From the NCBI GenBank assembly GCA_965199185.1, contig CBDAQW010000005.1, positions 123,073-187,072 of the forward strand: 64,000 nucleotides of DNA. Direction: 5' to 3'. The stretch is from Endozoicomonas sp965199185 (GTDB lineage: Bacteria > Pseudomonadota > Gammaproteobacteria > Pseudomonadales > Endozoicomonadaceae). Position 1 is the first letter of the stretch. Every line of letters starts with the position of its first letter. A program made the position numbers and the translations under genes. Of this stretch, positions 61,084 to 64,000 are shown piece by piece. The notes beneath the pieces were generated by a model that was given only the letters and a program-made list of their open reading frames with translations, did not search any database and was not told the DNA's origin.

Positions 61084-62391
61084 TCAATGGCTATCACTGC
61101 CTCCAAGTTTTCGCATGGCATCTCGAATCACATTATATTTTTGATTCACTTTAAGACGGGTCATCAGCCAGTTGATGGTCGTTCCCTGAATCAGTAGCGA
61201 AAACAGAATGACAGCCAGCGTCATATCAATAATCAACTGCCGCTGCTCCATTTCCTCAGGTATCAACAACATCAGGGCAATAGGTACCACGCCTCGCAAA
61301 CCACCCCAAAACATCACGGCCATAACCTTACTGCCAATAGGTCGGCCAGGAGACACCCAGTTAGTCAGAGGAATTAACAGATAAACCACCGAAAACCGAG
61401 CCAGTAACACTAAACCAATGGCTATCAGTAAGTAATGATACTCCTGCCCAAGCCTATCCAGATTGCGGAATAGCAAGTCTTCCTGAACACCAAGGAGTAG
61501 AAAGATAAAGCTATTGGCAACAAAAGCCATAAATTCCCAGTAAGGTTTTACAAAATGTCGAACCTGATCAGAAACCACTTGCCCTAGTGCAGTTCTGGTA
61601 ATCAGTCCTGCTGCAATAGTGGCCATCACTCCGGAAAACCCACAGACATGATCCGCAATAATAAAACTGGAATAGGCCAGTATAGTCGTATGAGTGATTT
61701 GTACAAAAGGCTCATTTCGACTCAAATCCAACATCTTTCTTGCTAGTAAGCCAAATACAACACCTACTGCAATGCCGCCAAAGAAAACTTTCATAAACGA
61801 CCATAAGCCACCTATTACAGTCATCATTGACAGGCCTGATGCCGATTGGAAAACCGATAATACCAGCCCGAAAATAACGATAGCCGTTGCATCATTGAAC
61901 AGGCTTTCAGAGTCCATCAGCATAGACATGCGCTCAGGCGCACCGACTTCCTTAAACAGAGCGATCACAGCCACCGGGTCGGTTGCAGATATCAACGCAC
62001 CAAACAGCAACGCTCCCACCAACGTCAACGGCGTTAAGAATCCGGACGTAAACCCAACAATCAACATTGAAAGAAACACACCCAATATGGCCAGAGTTAG
62101 CACCGGCACTATATCTCGTAGCAAATGCGGTAACTTAAGGTGAAGCGCCGCATCAAAAATCAGAACGGGCAGTAGAACATACATGATCAGATCATGGGTC
62201 AAACCTATATGAACAATGAATTCCAGCTGATCGAAATACCGGGCCAACCAGGCCAGCAACATACCAATAATCACCAAACCAATTGTGTAAGGAAAATTCA
62301 GCCGCTTAAGCAGTAGCGCCGAGCAGGTCGCCAGAAAGAGAAGCCCACAGAGCAACAAGGCTGAGTTGGCAAGATGAACCGATTCTTGCAT
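61084..62391 (-). CDS. CPA1-family sodium:proton antiporter
   Basis: 435 residues, about 12 transmembrane segments. The ion-site Asp motifs are ALISATDPVAVIALFKE and DSESLFNDATAIVIFG. The C-terminal cytosolic tail is short. A cation/H+ exchanger for pH or sodium homeostasis, fitting a marine lifestyle. GAGG precedes the ATG. Exact ion (Na+, Li+ or K+) cannot be told. Confidence 0.9.
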   Translation of the reverse strand: MQESVHLANSALLLCGLLFLATCSALLLKRLNFPYTIGLVIIGMLLAWLARYFDQLEFIVHIGLTHDLIMYVLLPVLIFDAALHLKLPHLLRDIVPVLTLAILGVFLSMLIVGFTSGFLTPLTLVGALLFGALISATDPVAVIALFKEVGAPERMSMLMDSESLFNDATAIVIFGLVLSVFQSASGLSMMTVIGGLWSFMKVFFGGIAVGVVFGLLARKMLDLSRNEPFVQITHTTILAYSSFIIADHVCGFSGVMATIAAGLITRTALGQVVSDQVRHFVKPYWEFMAFVANSFIFLLLGVQEDLLFRNLDRLGQEYHYLLIAIGLVLLARFSVVYLLIPLTNWVSPGRPIGSKVMAVMFWGGLRGVVPIALMLLIPEEMEQRQLIIDMTLAVILFSLLIQGTTINWLMTRLKVNQKYNVIRDAMRKLGGSDSH

Positions 62392-62579
62392 AACAATACC
62401 TCAACAAGAAGCCGGGAAAGGAGAAGGAATAGAAAGACAACTGTCGTGTAGAATCCTAGTCTGAAATTTCAGAATTAACCGGATCTTTTTTAAGGCAGAA
62501 CTCTTGCCATATCAGTGGGTAGACCTGAAGATGCTGCTTGAGGGTATTAATCTCAGTTCAACCCCAAAATACAAACGTT

Positions 62580-62690
62580 ACCCGATGTGTGACTTTTATC
62601 TCGTAGGTTGCCAATCCATGGCTTATGGATTCTGTACGGGATCCACGTGGCATGGATAGCCATGTTGAAATTAAAAGTCACGCATTGAGT
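62580..62690. repeat. MITE-like palindromic element, family A copy 5, short form
   Basis: 111 bp keeping both arms (ACCCGATGTGTGACTTTTAT and the inverse, mutated at the tip to CGCATTGAGT) but missing ~70 bp at the centre. Flanked by direct repeat AACGTT (62574-62579 and 62691-62696), so the short form itself appears to have transposed or was deleted after insertion. Confidence 0.8.
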
Positions 62691-62770
62691 AACGTTATAA
62701 TCACCACCTGCAAAACTCGGAAAAACGACTATAGTCGTAACTTAGAGGAGTGATAGTACACAATTCACCA

Positions 62771-62835
62771 CCGTTCGCACTGAGCCTGTCGAAGTGCTTG
62801 CACAGCACCCTTCGACAAGCTCTCAGGATGAACGG
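62771..62835. repeat. REP-like palindrome
   Basis: CCGTTCGCACTGAGCCTGTC ... AAGCTCTCAGGATGAACGG, an imperfect inverted repeat of about 65 bp with inner CTTCGACA/TGTCGAAG blocks. Resembles the GAGCCTGTCGAAG-type intergenic palindromes widespread in proteobacteria. Confidence 0.65.
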
Positions 62836-62934
62836 AGTTTTCGGTAAGTTTTACGTTGCAGCTCCCCATACGATAATTCATAAAGCCTCTTCGCCTGTTA
62901 ACCTGCATATGTAAAATCAGCGGTTGCAGTGGTC

Positions 62935-63060
62935 ATTTGAACTATCGCTTTAGAATAATCTATCCCCTAAGCAACCATTCAACGGATTTAAACGGCAGCT
63001 GTTTGGTGAAAAATCTGAAAACGCCTCTGAACAATGAGAGGTGCTCTACTCCCTGCTTGA
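62935..63060 (+). pseudogene. Possible IS66-type transposase fragment
   Basis: A short frame reads FKRQLFGEKSENASEQ and stops. This resembles the N-terminal Leu-x-FG-x-KSE motif of IS66 TnpC. A stop precedes it and no other part of an IS66 element is found. Very short, so tentative. Confidence 0.35.
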
Positions 63061-63224
63061 TCGCTTTCTCTACCGTTCTCTCCGAAGTGCAAATTAGTGA
63101 ACGGTGTAGAAAATACAACGAGCATAAGCCGTTGAGCTTCCCCTCGGCTGTGGTAAACCCCTTCACTTTTGCGAATACAAGCACATAGCCTGTATTTCAA
63201 AAAATGCTTTAAGAAAGGTGTTCT

Positions 63225-64000
63225 ATGTTTTTAAGACAGAGATTATTGTGCGGTGTGGCTTATCTGGCTTTATGTGGCCTGTTCATACACCAATCAGTTA
63301 TGGCTGATTCGTTTCAAAAAGGAGTAGAGATACTTCAGCAGCAATTGAAAGAGGGAAAACATAATATAGTTATTGCTCCTCACTTGATAACGTCTACTCA
63401 GGAGCTGAATTTGCAAATCGCTGCGGCCATCAAACCTGATGCGCGGTATAACTTGCCAGTGAGCATGGACTCCCTGAGCATGGGAACCAGTAGCGGTTTA
63501 CATTTAATTTCAAAGAGAGAATATATTGATGATGCTCTAGCCAGCTCTTCCCTGCCTATGACGACGTCTCATCATCTTAACACAATAGGTTATGATCAAA
63601 TCGTAGAAAACTTAGATGCAAGAATAGAGAAAGACACCAACGGGTTCATCAAAGGATTTTTGGATGTAGAGTCCCTAAGCAATCCTAATTTGGCATACAA
63701 ACTCGTCACCTGGTTTTACCAAAAAGTAAAATGGGTATTCGGTTTTGAGTCAAGCACCTACAAGAGGTCGTGGGATCAGCAATCAAATCATCCTCCGGTT
63801 GATTGGATGGAAACAAATGACCAACCTATGAAAACCAACCATGAAGGCACTTCCTGGACTGTTCAAATACCAACTAAAGATAAAGATGTCGATGTTGTTG
63901 TCATGCACGATACAGACAACAACATTCTGGACACCCCCCCGGAGAAAATGGTCAAGCTATTAAAAAGCTACGATGCAGAAGAAGAGGACGCTTTCACCTT
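63225..64000 (+). CDS. Secreted protein of unknown function, C-terminus beyond right edge
   Basis: Open frame from ATG 63225 (AAAGGTG upstream) through the window end, at least 258 codons without a stop. Signal peptide at about 1-27 (LLCGVAYLALCGLFIHQSVMA). The mature part begins with a helical, amphipathic segment (FQKGVEILQQQLKEGKHN), and later has WFYQKVKWVFGFESS and acidic VVVMHDTDNN. I recognise no family. Likely exported and perhaps host-facing, but this is inference. Start and reading frame are fairly sure. Confidence 0.65.
   Translation, partial: MFLRQRLLCGVAYLALCGLFIHQSVMADSFQKGVEILQQQLKEGKHNIVIAPHLITSTQELNLQIAAAIKPDARYNLPVSMDSLSMGTSSGLHLISKREYIDDALASSSLPMTTSHHLNTIGYDQIVENLDARIEKDTNGFIKGFLDVESLSNPNLAYKLVTWFYQKVKWVFGFESSTYKRSWDQQSNHPPVDWMETNDQPMKTNHEGTSWTVQIPTKDKDVDVVVMHDTDNNILDTPPEKMVKLLKSYDAEEEDAFT

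Noticed and set aside
62937..63200. Several overlapping short frames on both strands before the last gene
   Set aside because: Frames on both strands cover the same DNA without ribosome sites; the only recognisable piece is the short transposase-like motif listed as a tentative pseudogene.

Overview
The window comes from a gammaproteobacterium. The cluster Nif3-like / degS(algW) / hisD-hisG / murA / ibaG / mlaB-F, followed by yrbG / kdsD / lptCAB / rpoN / hpf / ptsN / rapZ / ptsO and pmbA / yjgA, follows the order known from Pseudomonas and other Oceanospirillales/Pseudomonadales-like genomes. Short palindromic repeats, secreted proteins of unknown function and a protein built from animal-type extracellular domains suggest a host-associated marine lineage of the Endozoicomonas type. 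That taxonomic placement is inference; no rRNA gene is present to test it.

Layout. 1-4 kb: cut-off methyltransferase, DUF3094 protein, type II NADH dehydrogenase, and a secreted GH42-like glycosidase. 4-5 kb: seven tRNA genes (4 Lys, 3 Asn) on the minus strand. 5-9.4 kb: redox and iron genes (2-Cys peroxiredoxin, bacterioferritin, monothiol glutaredoxin) and an RstBA-like two-component system. 9.4-13.9 kb: nrdA-nrdB-yfaE (class Ia ribonucleotide reductase) with DnaA-box and NrdR-box-like sites upstream. 14-17 kb: secreted alpha/beta hydrolase, exported acetolactate decarboxylase and a BASS transporter. 16.85-18.5 kb: pyrBI with a leader-peptide attenuator. 18.6-29.4 kb: rhlB, PhoH-like ATPase, gdhA, yaaA, FadL porin, TRIC-type membrane protein, a wrecked amino-acid ABC transporter operon with only the ATPase intact, and folE. 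29.5-34 kb: a secreted acidic protein with a duplicated domain, then kbl-tdh. 34-47 kb: CPBP protease, Nif3-like protein, DegS, hisGD, murA, ibaG and the mla lipid-transport operon. 47-60 kb: LPS transport, sigma-54 and nitrogen-PTS block, mgtE, pmbA, yjgA, glycerophosphodiesterase. 60.7 kb to the end: two tRNA-His genes, a CPA1 antiporter, repeats and an unknown secreted protein running off the right edge.

Most distinctive observations. (1) An 853-residue membrane-anchored protein (39451-42012) sits between murA and hisG. It appears to carry an F-box-associated (FBA)-like domain split by an LCCL domain, and a Fur-box-like site lies just upstream. (2) A palindromic element of about 180 bp occurs six times. 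Four copies are flanked by 6-7 bp direct repeats, and three of these lie exactly at stop codons, so it behaves as a MITE. (3) The aapJQM genes have collapsed into a 163-bp scar in front of an intact aapP. (4) kdsC and hisC are missing from places where related genomes carry them. (5) The pyrBI operon has a pyrL-type leader. No CRISPR array, prophage or intact insertion sequence is visible.
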